A stretch of DNA of 64,000 nt from positions 15,694 to 79,693 of the forward strand of contig CAYUFL010000002.1 in the NCBI GenBank assembly GCA_964444065.1. Reading direction: 5' to 3'. Below the pieces are notes generated by a model. It saw only the letters and a list, made by a program, of their open reading frames with translations. It made no database searches and was not told the origin of the DNA. Shown in pieces: positions 16,720-24,578 of the stretch. Origin of the DNA: JBGMEA01 sp964444065 (GTDB taxonomy: Bacteria; Bacillota; Clostridia; Eubacteriales; Anaerofustaceae). The position numbers were made by a program, and so were the translations under genes. Each line of letters opens with the position of its first letter. Within the stretch, counting starts at the first letter, position 1.

Positions 16720-18614
16720 GTACGAACAATCAAACAAACCGTCCGCGCGGCGGAGGTATGATGGGAGGCCCGGGCGGAGGACCTCCGGGTATGTCGGCAG
16801 GAGAAAAAGCGAAAGATTTTAAAACAAGTATGAAAAAACTGCTTGGGTATTTGGCACAATATAAAGCAAAGCTGATTGCAGTGATTATTTTTGCGATCAG
16901 TTCCACCGTGTTCATGATTGTCGGTCCGAAGATCCTTGCGAAAGCAACCACAGAACTGTTCCGCGGTCTGATGAGCACAATTGCGGGTGGAGACGGAATT
17001 GATTTTGCCTACATTGCGCACATCATGGTGCTTTTGACCATTCTGTATCTGATCAGTTCTATCTTTTCTTACATGCAGGGGTACATGATGACCGACGTTT
17101 CAATGAAAGTCACCTATAATCTCCGTAATCAGATTATCGAAAAAATCGACCGTATGCCCCTGAACTATTTCGATAAAACCAATAACGGCGAAATCCTCTC
17201 CCGCGTTACCAATGACGTTGATACACTCAGCCAATCACTGAATCAAAGTGTCACGCAGCTGATCACATCCGCTGCGACAATCATCGGTGTGCTTGTCATG
17301 ATGCTGACGATCAGCCTTTCGCTCACGGTAGTGGCGCTTTGTATTATCCCACTCTCCATGTTGCTGATTATGCAGATCATCAAACGCTCACAGAAGCATT
17401 TTAAACAGCAGCAGGAATATCTCGGACATATCAACGGACACGTCGAAGAGATGTACGGCGGGCATGTCGTCATGAAAGCATTCAACGGCGAAGAACGCTC
17501 AGTGGAACAATTTGACGGATACAACGACAGTCTGTACCACGCTGCATGGAAAGCACAGTTTCTTTCCGGTCTCGTAATGCCGATCATGACCTCCATCGGA
17601 AACCTCGGTTATGTAGTGATCTGTATTTTAGGCGGTTGGCTTGCATCGCAGGGAACAATCACCGTCGGCAGCATTCAGGCATTTATCCAATATGTCCGTT
17701 CCTTCACACAACCGATTACACAGATTGCAAATATCTCGAATATTCTGCAGCAAACGGCTGCAGCGGCTGAACGTGTCTTTGAATTCCTCGGGGAAGAAGA
17801 AGAACCGGCCGATCATGCGATCTACCATATTGCTGACAGCAAAAACACAGCGGATGACACCGCATCAATTCCGGTCAGCGGAAATGTGGAATTCAAAAAT
17901 GTAAAATTCGGTTATTCTCCTGATAAAATGGTGATCCACGATTTTTCCGCAACGATCAAACAAGGACAGAAAGTCGCACTTGTCGGTCCGACCGGCGCAG
18001 GAAAAACAACGATTGTCAAACTGCTGATGCGTTTTTACGACATCGACAGCGGTCAGATCCTCTTGGACGGTCATGACATTCACGATTTCGATAAAGATGA
18101 TCTGCGCAGTGTCTTCGGCATGGTATTGCAGGACACGTGGCTGTACAACGGCACCATCCGTGACAATATCAGATACGGAAAACTCGACGCGACCGATGCG
18201 GAAGTGGAAGCTGCGGCGAAAGCCGCACAGGTGGATCACTTTGTACGCACACTGCCGAACTCGTACGATATGGAACTCAATGAAGAAGCCAGTAATGTCT
18301 CTCAGGGACAAAAACAGCTTTTAACCATCGCTCGGGCGATTCTGGCAGATCCGAAAGTGCTGATTCTGGACGAAGCGACCAGCTCGGTTGATACCCGTAC
18401 GGAAATATTGATCCAGAAAGCGATGGATCGTCTGATGGAAGGGCGTACCAGTTTTGTCATCGCCCACCGTCTGTCCACCATCCGCAACGCGGATCTGATT
18501 CTTTGCATCAACGAAGGCGACATTGTCGAACAGGGCACACATGAAGAACTGATGGCAAAAGGCGGTTTCTACGCGAAACTGTACAACAGCCAATTCGATA
18601 AAATTTCGGCATAA
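16716..18614 (+). CDS. Heterodimeric ABC exporter, catalytic subunit
   Basis: 632 residues: a Gly/Met/Pro-rich N-terminus (residues 5-30), six TM helices and an ATP-binding domain with Walker A GPTGAGKTT, Walker B VLILDEATSS and H-loop IAHRLST intact, but signature VSQGQ instead of LSGGQ. Thus the good Walker motifs here meet the good signature of the other subunit, and the two poor halves form the second, degenerate site. The ATGA overlap gives equal translation. Drug or lipid efflux under MarR control is likely; the substrate is unknown. Confidence 0.9.
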   Translation: MSTNNQTNRPRGGGMMGGPGGGPPGMSAGEKAKDFKTSMKKLLGYLAQYKAKLIAVIIFAISSTVFMIVGPKILAKATTELFRGLMSTIAGGDGIDFAYIAHIMVLLTILYLISSIFSYMQGYMMTDVSMKVTYNLRNQIIEKIDRMPLNYFDKTNNGEILSRVTNDVDTLSQSLNQSVTQLITSAATIIGVLVMMLTISLSLTVVALCIIPLSMLLIMQIIKRSQKHFKQQQEYLGHINGHVEEMYGGHVVMKAFNGEERSVEQFDGYNDSLYHAAWKAQFLSGLVMPIMTSIGNLGYVVICILGGWLASQGTITVGSIQAFIQYVRSFTQPITQIANISNILQQTAAAAERVFEFLGEEEEPADHAIYHIADSKNTADDTASIPVSGNVEFKNVKFGYSPDKMVIHDFSATIKQGQKVALVGPTGAGKTTIVKLLMRFYDIDSGQILLDGHDIHDFDKDDLRSVFGMVLQDTWLYNGTIRDNIRYGKLDATDAEVEAAAKAAQVDHFVRTLPNSYDMELNEEASNVSQGQKQLLTIARAILADPKVLILDEATSSVDTRTEILIQKAMDRLMEGRTSFVIAHRLSTIRNADLILCINEGDIVEQGTHEELMAKGGFYAKLYNSQFDKISA

Positions 18615-18635
18615 AACAGTACTTTCATCAAATAG

Positions 18636-18672
18636 AAAAGTCCCTGAGCGTTTTATCCGCTTAGGGACTTTT
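18636..18672. terminator. Bidirectional terminator
   Basis: 15-pair stem (18636-18650 with 18658-18672, one G-U) flanked by A and T runs. It separates the convergent exporter and AEC permease genes. Confidence 0.88.
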
Positions 18673-18689
18673 GATCGTTTCTGAGCCGG

Positions 18690-19631
18690 CTACATAATGC
18701 CCATCGTCCGCGCCGCAAACATGAGTACAAACAATGACACTGCCGAAAACAACGTCGTGCTCACCACCATATGCGAAGCCAGTCGGTCGTCACACGCCAT
18801 ATGCTTCGCCATTATACTGCTCGAAACAGCCACGGGAGAAGCAAATGCCGTCATAATGATGACGAAATCCAACCCTCGAAAGCCAAGCAGATAAGCCGCC
18901 GTTAAGACAAAAGCAGGCATAATCAGCAGTTTGATTGCGGTTCCGATTACAATGGCTTTTGTGTTGCCTCGAATGCTGCTCATGTCGAACTCCGCACCCA
19001 AAAGCAATAACGCAAACGGTGTTGCCATTGCGGCAATCTGACTGAGTGCGCTGTCGAGAAACGACGGGAAATCGACTTTTAATAAATTCAGTGCCAAAGC
19101 AAGCGCAATACTCACTATAAATGGGTTTGTGATCAGGTTTTTCGCAAGCCCCTTCATGCCGCTCTTATGGCTGCTGTTAAACGTAGACAACGCAAGCACT
19201 GCAAAAAAATTCACGGTCGGCACATATACCGCAGCAACGACAGAGACCTCTACAGCGCCAGTCACACCGTAAATCAGCTGACAGATCGGAATCCCGATGA
19301 GAATGTAATTGCTGCGCGTCACCGCCTGTATCATCGTTCCGCGTCTGCCGTTGTCTTTTACAAACAACGGAATCAGCAGGAATGCGAGCGCATTGATCGC
19401 AACGATCCCGCAAAATATAAAAAGGATCAGCTTCCCGTTAAAGACCGCTTTCAGATCAGCATCGAAAACATTCTTAAACAACAAGACAGGCAACAGAAAC
19501 AAAAATGCCAACCGATCTGCGGTATGAAGAAACGCTTCATTGACAAATTTCGTTTTACGCAGCAAAAACCCTGCAAGTATGATCACAAATAAAGGAAAGA
19601 CAATATTGGCCGAAAACAATAAGTTACTCAT
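18690..19631 (-). CDS. AEC (auxin efflux carrier) family permease
   Basis: 313 residues starting MSNLLFSANIVFPLFVIIL, with ten predicted TM helices in two groups of five around a polar middle, the AEC layout. Bacterial members export or import organic acids such as malate, often near oxidative or fermentative genes; substrate unknown here. A TTG at 19682 would add 17 residues, but the natural family start is the ATG at 19631. No ribosome binding site precedes it, and the -10 box ends only eight bases upstream. Confidence 0.85.
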   Translation of the reverse strand: MSNLLFSANIVFPLFVIILAGFLLRKTKFVNEAFLHTADRLAFLFLLPVLLFKNVFDADLKAVFNGKLILFIFCGIVAINALAFLLIPLFVKDNGRRGTMIQAVTRSNYILIGIPICQLIYGVTGAVEVSVVAAVYVPTVNFFAVLALSTFNSSHKSGMKGLAKNLITNPFIVSIALALALNLLKVDFPSFLDSALSQIAAMATPFALLLLGAEFDMSSIRGNTKAIVIGTAIKLLIMPAFVLTAAYLLGFRGLDFVIIMTAFASPVAVSSSIMAKHMACDDRLASHMVVSTTLFSAVSLFVLMFAARTMGIM

Positions 19632-19638
19632 AGCAATT

Positions 19639-19668
19639 ATTATACTATAGACAGAGGATGCGGCACAA
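19639..19668 (-). promoter_or_regulatory. Promoter of the AEC permease, near-leaderless
   Basis: On the minus strand TTGTGC (19668-19663), 18-base spacer, TATAAT (19644-19639). Seven bases separate the -10 from the ATG, so the transcript would start at or one base before the start codon. Confidence 0.5.
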
Positions 19669-19712
19669 CGTGACTGTTTCAAGTGTACAAAAAAATAAGA
19701 AGCTTTCGCCCC

Positions 19713-20057
19713 TTATCTTCTTTTTTCTTTCACTTTAACCGCTTTGCCAACCCTGTCTCTCAAGTAGTTGAGCTTAGCTCTACGTACTTTACCGCTTCTC
19801 ACCACTTCAATCTTTTCGATTCTGGGAGAGTGTAGCGGGAAGGTTCGTTCCACGCCTACACCGTAAGAAATTTTTCTTACCGTGAAGGTTTCTCGTGAGC
19901 CGCCGTTTTGACGTTTGAGCACAATACCTTCAAAAATCTGAATACGTTCGCGTTTTCCTTCGACAACTTTTACGTGTACTTTTACTGTATCGCCGATGAA
20001 AAACGGAGCAATATCTTCTCTGATGTTTTCTTGTTCCACGATTTTAATCAAATCCAT
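19713..20057 (-). CDS. rplS: 50S ribosomal protein L19
   Basis: 114 residues, standard length, with the L19 blocks FFIGDTVKVHVKVVEGKRERIQ, FEGIVLKRQNGG, YGVGVERTFPLHSP and the basic RRAKLNYLRDR end. L19 lies at the 30S-50S interface. GGAAGGAGGAG stands 7 bases before the ATG. It stands alone here, without the trmD/rimM/rpsP genes that usually accompany it. Confidence 0.97.
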   Translation of the reverse strand: MDLIKIVEQENIREDIAPFFIGDTVKVHVKVVEGKRERIQIFEGIVLKRQNGGSRETFTVRKISYGVGVERTFPLHSPRIEKIEVVRSGKVRRAKLNYLRDRVGKAVKVKEKRR

Positions 20058-20123
20058 TTTGTGCTCCTCCTTCCTTCCAAAGCGTTCTTGTATATAACAG
20101 AGGACCGCCGTAATAGCTTAAAT

Positions 20124-20152
20124 AGTATATCACAGACCGCCGAAAAAAGTAA
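20124..20152 (-). promoter_or_regulatory. Promoter of rplS with repeated GACCGCCG
   Basis: Minus strand TTACTT (20152-20147), 17-base spacer, TATACT (20129-20124) with extended-10 TG. The octamer GACCGCCG occurs at 20103-20110 and 20135-20142 in the same orientation, one copy in the spacer and one in the leader. Confidence 0.5.
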
Positions 20153-20162
20153 AGTAAATTTT

Positions 20163-20825
20163 CTATTCCAGCAATTTAATATGCGAAAAATCGTAATTAC
20201 CGATATTCTCGATTACATCATTGATCATATTTTCGAACTGATTGGGATCAATTCCCAACAGACGCATCGTATTCGTTTGAATAATGCGATACAGATTAAC
20301 TACACTCAATTCGGGAAAATATCCGTTCAGATAATCGAGCAGAATTTCCTGTCTTGCTCCCAGATCGGCATAAGTAAAATACTTATAGTCAAATTTACTT
20401 ATATCGATCCCGAACGCGTCAATGATCGAACGATAAACGGTATCCATTCCATGAATCATAATTGAGTGGTGGTTCTTTTTTTTGTATACCATTTCCTTAT
20501 AAAATCTCAGTGCATTTTTGTCGTTAAAAATATTCGAAAAATAGATCAGCCACAAATTCAGCATCTTTGCATAGTAATGGGTCAATTTTGGCATGGCTTG
20601 TTCGATGTATTGATGAATGCACTCGATATACCGATCCATTATTTCATATGCGATCGTTTCTTTTGTCGGAAAATAATAATTCAGATTGCCGGCAGCAATT
20701 CCGGCGGCGGACGAAATATCTTTGATCAGCACCTGATCGTAGCCTTTTTGTCGAAACAACTCTTTTGAAATTTCGACAATTTTTTCTTTTGTCTTATCTC
20801 CTTTGGTCTGAGCCGTAATCATCAT
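20163..20825 (-). CDS. TetR family transcriptional regulator
   Basis: 220 residues from the ATG at 20825, with CGGGGACT upstream; an earlier start at 20870 would overlap the promoter. The N-terminal helix-turn-helix is typical (KIVEISKELFRQKGYDQVLI, then KDISSAAGIAAGNLNYYFPTK). The C-terminal ligand domain (about 70-220) is divergent. No target gene is adjacent in the same direction; the perfect palindrome upstream may be its own operator. Confidence 0.88.
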   Translation of the reverse strand: MMITAQTKGDKTKEKIVEISKELFRQKGYDQVLIKDISSAAGIAAGNLNYYFPTKETIAYEIMDRYIECIHQYIEQAMPKLTHYYAKMLNLWLIYFSNIFNDKNALRFYKEMVYKKKNHHSIMIHGMDTVYRSIIDAFGIDISKFDYKYFTYADLGARQEILLDYLNGYFPELSVVNLYRIIQTNTMRLLGIDPNQFENMINDVIENIGNYDFSHIKLLE

Positions 20826-20856
20826 TGCAAAGTCCCCGTTTCCGAATCTTTTTTTT

Positions 20857-20885
20857 ATTGTACCATACAATAATAAAATTTGTAA
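20857..20885 (-). promoter_or_regulatory. Promoter of the TetR gene
   Basis: Minus strand TTACAA (20885-20880), 17-base spacer, TACAAT (20862-20857) with extended-10 TG. Its -35 box touches the palindrome at 20884-20922. Confidence 0.5.
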
Positions 20886-20922
20886 ATATATTATGATATA
20901 TAAATAATATCATAATATATTT
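20884..20922. promoter_or_regulatory. Perfect AT-rich palindrome upstream of the TetR gene
   Basis: 16 bases (20884-20899) are exactly complementary to 20907-20922 around a seven-base centre. Each arm holds the core TATTATGATAT. It abuts the -35 box of the regulator, so it may be a TetR operator; a cruciform or unwinding element is the alternative. Confidence 0.55.
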
Positions 20923-21137
20923 TTTCCTTGCCCGATCTGTTCTGCGCATTTGTCACAAAGGAAATTGCCTTCATTTTTGTATCAAATTCACAACGGTCTC
21001 CGACCGATTTCGCACACTGCCCGTGTACTTGGCTGATCTTCGATTCACCCGTGTTTTTGTCTTTTCCCGATTTGTTCCTCATATCAGACAAAAAAACCGT
21101 ATTATAGTCAATATGGTTTTTTGCCGTCATATCCATG

Positions 21138-21155
21138 CAATTTTGAACAAAATTG
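21138..21155. repeat. Inverted repeat next to the DnaA-box cluster
   Basis: CAATTTT (21138-21144) and AAAATTG (21149-21155) around GAAC. It touches the first DnaA-box-like nonamer. Confidence 0.45.
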
Positions 21156-21259
21156 TTGATAACCTGTGGACAATGTTTATAACATTGTGGAAAGTTTTGA
21201 TAACCCCTCGCGGAACACCTCTATTATTAAGGATTTTTGAGGTGGCTCTTTGTTAATAA
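21154..21259 (-). other. Cluster of DnaA-box-like nonamers
   Basis: Five nonamers read on the minus strand resemble TTATCCACA: TTATCAACA (21162-21154, 8/9), TTGTCCACA (21173-21165, 8/9), CTTTCCACA (21194-21186, 7/9), TTATCAAAA (21203-21195, 7/9) and TTATTAACA (21259-21251, 7/9). All point the same way; two pairs are adjacent. They sit in a 400-base non-coding region that also has a very AT-rich palindrome. No dnaA gene is in the window, and flanking genes point towards the region, so a DnaA-binding cluster is likelier than the main origin. Confidence 0.5.
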
Positions 21260-21278
21260 CTCTTTTATATATCATTTA

Positions 21279-21518
21279 TTATTGTATCTTCAAAATAAAA
21301 ATCGTAATTCCAGGATTCATACTTATGATTTTTTTCTTAATGCGCGGATGGTGAAACTCGTTGCGGACAAATTCCAACAGGCGTTTCCCCTGGCGATATC
21401 CGTGCACAACGACCAATTCTTCCAACGAATCATCCGCATATTCCAAAAAATAATCCAGTTCGGCTTCGGCCTCTCCGGCTGTCATACCATGAATGTCTAT
21501 TTCTTTTGTTCCGTTCAT
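21279..21518 (-). CDS. Small Smr-domain protein
   Basis: 79 residues consisting of little more than an Smr domain: KEIDIHGMTAGEAEAEL at the start and VVHGYRQGKRLLEFVRNEF in the middle (HGxGxG in classical Smr nucleases, here HGYRQG). Smr domains bind or cut nucleic acids, but this short version has an altered glycine loop. It follows rlmB by 23 bases in the same direction, with AAGGTG upstream, so it is likely co-transcribed with rlmB. Confidence 0.75.
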   Translation of the reverse strand: MNGTKEIDIHGMTAGEAEAELDYFLEYADDSLEELVVVHGYRQGKRLLEFVRNEFHHPRIKKKIISMNPGITIFILKIQ

Positions 21519-21541
21519 GAAAACACCTTGCTTGTTATTGG

Positions 21542-22657
21542 TTATCCCCGCTGCCTTGCCGCTTCAAACAATACAATTCCTGCCGCGACCGACGCGTTAA
21601 GGGAATCCAGTTGACCTTTCATGGGGATTTTGGCAGAAAAATCACATCTGCTTTTGATCAGTCGTCCAATCCCTTCCCCTTCACTGCCCACCACAACGAG
21701 CAGCGGCATATCATAATCAATTTTATAGAATGCTTCGCCTTCCATATCGCAGCATACAGCAAAAATTCCTTTTTCTTTGAGCATTTCAATTGTCTGTGCC
21801 AGATTTGAGACCTGCGCAATTTTCAAATATTCCACGCTTCCCGCGGATGCTTTATAGATTCCTTCACTGATTGCAGCACTTCTTCGTTTGGATATGATGA
21901 CGCCGTGCGCACCCGCGCAATAAGCACTTCGAATAATTGCGCCTGCATTGTGCGGATCGGTAATTTCGTCAAGCATCACAAAAAATGGTTTCTCTCCGCT
22001 TTTCGCTGCGACATCAAGCAGTTCTTCCACATCACAGAACACAATCGGCGAACACAGCGCAACAACACCCTGATGCCTTCCGCCTTCTGTCATGAAATCC
22101 AGTTTTCGTTTATCAGTCATTTGCACGAAAATATTACGGTCTTTCGCCATGTTAATAATGGTTGCTATTGTGTGATCCGTTTCCCCTTGTGCCACATACA
22201 ACTTATTGATGTTTCGATCATTGCGCAGCGCTTCCTTAACGGGATTTCTGCCAATCACCTTTGCGTAATCCGCATTGCTTTCTTCAAATGATTTCCCTGT
22301 CTCGTAAGCAGATTCTCTGTTTTCCGAAGGGTATCTTTTGTTCTCCGATACAAATCGGCTGTCTTTCGCAGGATATCTTCTGCCTTCCGAAGACGATTCT
22401 CTCCCTTTCGGAGCATATTTTCTGCCTTCTGCAGATAATTCTTTGCCTTTCGAAGGATATTTTCTGCCCTCAGATGATACTTCTTTTCCCTTTGAAGGGT
22501 ATTTTCTGCCTTCCGAGGATATTTCTTTTCCCTTAGCAGGGTATTTTCTGCCTTCCGAGGATATTTCTTTTCCCTTAGCAGGGTATTTTTTTCCGTCCGT
22601 AGATGGTTTTCTCGTCCCGGATTGTTTTTTCTCGTAATTCTTTTTATATTCTGGCAT
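21542..22657 (-). CDS. rlmB: RlmB-type 23S rRNA 2'-O-methyltransferase with repeat N-terminus
   Basis: 371 residues. From about residue 135 it is an ordinary SpoU/TrmH-family enzyme: VIGRNPVKEALRN substrate-binding part, then the knotted domain with FFVMLDEITDPHNAGAIIRS, VVGSEGEGIGRLI and LNASVAAGIVLFEA. It should methylate G2251 (E. coli numbering) of 23S rRNA. The first 125 residues are a basic, disordered-looking tract holding seven 14-residue repeats (see 22292-22585). The usual Bacillota neighbour mrnC is 23 kb away. Confidence 0.88.
   Translation of the reverse strand: MPEYKKNYEKKQSGTRKPSTDGKKYPAKGKEISSEGRKYPAKGKEISSEGRKYPSKGKEVSSEGRKYPSKGKELSAEGRKYAPKGRESSSEGRRYPAKDSRFVSENKRYPSENRESAYETGKSFEESNADYAKVIGRNPVKEALRNDRNINKLYVAQGETDHTIATIINMAKDRNIFVQMTDKRKLDFMTEGGRHQGVVALCSPIVFCDVEELLDVAAKSGEKPFFVMLDEITDPHNAGAIIRSAYCAGAHGVIISKRRSAAISEGIYKASAGSVEYLKIAQVSNLAQTIEMLKEKGIFAVCCDMEGEAFYKIDYDMPLLVVVGSEGEGIGRLIKSRCDFSAKIPMKGQLDSLNASVAAGIVLFEAARQRG
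22292..22585 (-). repeat. Seven 42-base tandem repeats inside rlmB
   Basis: Unit YPAKGKEISSEGRK, 14 residues (42 bases), beginning at residues 25, 39, 53, 67, 81, 95 and 109. The first two are identical in protein and nearly so in DNA; later copies diverge (YPSKGKEVSSEGRK, YAPKGRESSSEGRR, YPAKDSRFVSENKR). The gradient suggests growth by slippage at the 5' end of the gene. Confidence 0.85.
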
Positions 22658-22678
22658 AGGATACCGCTTTCTTCTTAT

Positions 22679-24031
22679 TTAGGATTCATGGTTTTCTTGG
22701 TAAATAACCGGATCTGCGTTAACAAATTTTGTGTACTCTTTCAGAAATGAAAGCTTCACTGTCCCGGTTTCGCCGTTACGATGTTTGGCGATAATCAGTT
22801 CCGTCAGATCGTTTTCTGCATCTTTGTTATAATAACTGTCTCTATACAGCAGAATGACCACGTCCGCATCCTGCTCGATTGCACCAGATTCACGCAAATC
22901 GGAAAGAATCGGGCGTCTGTCTCCCCTGCTTTCCGGGCTTCTGGAAAGCTGAGAAAGGGCAACCACCGGGCAGCTCAGTTCTTTTGCCAAAGCTTTGAGT
23001 TCTCTCGAAATAACCGATATCTCCTGCTGACGGTTCTCGGTACGCTGCGTTGTGCTCATCAGCTGCAGATAATCGATAACCACCATATCCAAGCCCTGCG
23101 TCGCTTTGAGTTTTCGCAGTTTGGAACGTACCTCGCCAACGGAAATCCCCGAGGTATCATCAATAAAGAGCCGCACATCCGATTCCTGCACCGCACTGTT
23201 CAAGACCGTAATTTTTTTCCATTCACCGTCGCTCTGCGTACCCAGCTTTATTTTTTTGCTGTTGACTTCGGTTTCACCTGAGATAATACGCATAATCAGT
23301 TGCTCGCATGACATTTCCAGACTGAAAAAAGCAACTGTTTTCTTTCCGCGGAAAGAAGCATTCTGTGCAATATTAAGCCCGAGCGCGGTTTTCCCCATGC
23401 TCGGTCTTGCTGCAATCAGCACCATATCCGACGGCTGCAATCCGCTTGTGATGAGGTCTAACTCTTTGTATCCCGTCGGCACACCGGTCATATTATTGTT
23501 CTGCTGATACAACTCTCCGATTTTAATGAGCGCAGGCTTCATCGCTTCTTTCAGAGAGATAAATTCGCTTCGGGTCTTATTCACCGACAGATTGTAAACA
23601 AATCGTTCTGCTTCTTCGATAATCTGAGCGACCGGTTCCTTGTTTTCAAAGCATTTTGCGATCAGATCCCCAAATGACTGGATCATTTCGCGCAAGGTTG
23701 CTTTTTCACTGACAATACGGCAATACTGCTCAATATTACGGGCAGAAGGAACAATATCCGTCAGCTCCGCCAGATAAGTCGGACTGATTTTATCGTGAAT
23801 GCCGTTGCTTCTCAGCCGATCAAGAATCGTCACCGGATCAACCGCGTATCCGTCCCGGCTCAGTTGAGCAATTGCGGTGAAAATCCATTTGTTCTGATCG
23901 ATGTAAAAATCATCTTCCCTGAGAAAATCCAGCGCGGCAATCACTGCATTTTTGTCCAGCATCATGGAACCGAGTACCGATTTCTCCGCATCCTCACTAT
24001 ATGGAGGCGTTTTGGCAAAAATACTGCTCAT
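22679..24031 (-). CDS. dnaB: Replicative DNA helicase DnaB
   Basis: 450 residues: an N-terminal all-helical domain (PPYSEDAEKSVLGSMMLDKN), linker, and RecA-like motor with Walker A ARPSMGKTALGLNIA, FFSLEMSCEQL, VVIDYLQLM and the DLRESGAIEQDADVV segment. It unwinds DNA at the fork as a hexamer. It is followed downstream by rlmB and preceded by rplI (18 bases), the common rplI-dnaB pairing. Confidence 0.96.
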   Translation of the reverse strand: MSSIFAKTPPYSEDAEKSVLGSMMLDKNAVIAALDFLREDDFYIDQNKWIFTAIAQLSRDGYAVDPVTILDRLRSNGIHDKISPTYLAELTDIVPSARNIEQYCRIVSEKATLREMIQSFGDLIAKCFENKEPVAQIIEEAERFVYNLSVNKTRSEFISLKEAMKPALIKIGELYQQNNNMTGVPTGYKELDLITSGLQPSDMVLIAARPSMGKTALGLNIAQNASFRGKKTVAFFSLEMSCEQLIMRIISGETEVNSKKIKLGTQSDGEWKKITVLNSAVQESDVRLFIDDTSGISVGEVRSKLRKLKATQGLDMVVIDYLQLMSTTQRTENRQQEISVISRELKALAKELSCPVVALSQLSRSPESRGDRRPILSDLRESGAIEQDADVVILLYRDSYYNKDAENDLTELIIAKHRNGETGTVKLSFLKEYTKFVNADPVIYQENHES

Positions 24032-24048
24032 TTTATTCTCCGCATGTT

Positions 24049-24492
24049 TTATTCGTTTTCAACCGTTACACTGATTGTTGTATCCACTTCGGGATGCAAT
24101 TTGATTTTCACGGAATACGTTCCGGTCGTTTTAATCGCATCGGTCTGAATTTTACGCTTGTCGATCTCGATCCCGACCGATTGGTGTACTGCTTCTGCGA
24201 TGTCTTTCGACGTCACGGCACCGTACAGTTTTCCGTCCGGACCGGACTTTGCCCGAAGGGTAATCGATTGATCCAGAATCTTGTTTTTCACTTCAACCGC
24301 TTCTGCCTTGATCTGCGCTTCCAGTGCTTTCTGCGCAGCAATCTGATCAGAAAGAATTTTCATATTTTCTTCGTTTGCAACAACTGCCAGCCCCTTTGCA
24401 AACAGATAATTGTTTGCATATCCGGATTTGACTTCGATAACCTGCTGCTGCTTTCCGACGTTTGTGACATCTTTTAACAGTATTACTTTCAT
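24049..24492 (-). CDS. rplI: 50S ribosomal protein L9
   Basis: 147 residues from the ATG at 24492; an ATG two codons earlier lies directly against AAGGAG and is too close. N-terminal RNA-binding domain MKVILLKDVTNVGKQQQVIE with VKSGYANNYLF, long central helix, and C-terminal domain with GKLYGAVTSKDIAEAV. Co-transcribed with dnaB. Confidence 0.96.
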   Translation of the reverse strand: MKVILLKDVTNVGKQQQVIEVKSGYANNYLFAKGLAVVANEENMKILSDQIAAQKALEAQIKAEAVEVKNKILDQSITLRAKSGPDGKLYGAVTSKDIAEAVHQSVGIEIDKRKIQTDAIKTTGTYSVKIKLHPEVDTTISVTVENE

Positions 24493-24578
24493 TTGCATGC
24501 TCCTTATCCGACAATACGGAGACCCGCATTGCTTTACTCATATTTTTATTATACTAGATGTAGACCTGTAAAGGAATA

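Noticed and set aside
20891..21136. Minus-strand 81-codon ORF with internal similarity (RNKSGKDK and QNRSGKEK)
   Set aside because: No ribosome binding site, its 3' end runs through the AT palindrome, and no family features. The repeated motif is curious but not enough to call a gene.
20880..21260. Main replication origin at the DnaA-box cluster
   Set aside because: No dnaA or dnaN nearby, genes on both sides point towards the region, and yidC-jag-mnmE-mnmG suggest the origin is left of the window.
22292..22585. CRISPR-like array
   Set aside because: The 42-base periodic repeats keep one reading frame in rlmB and have no unique spacers.
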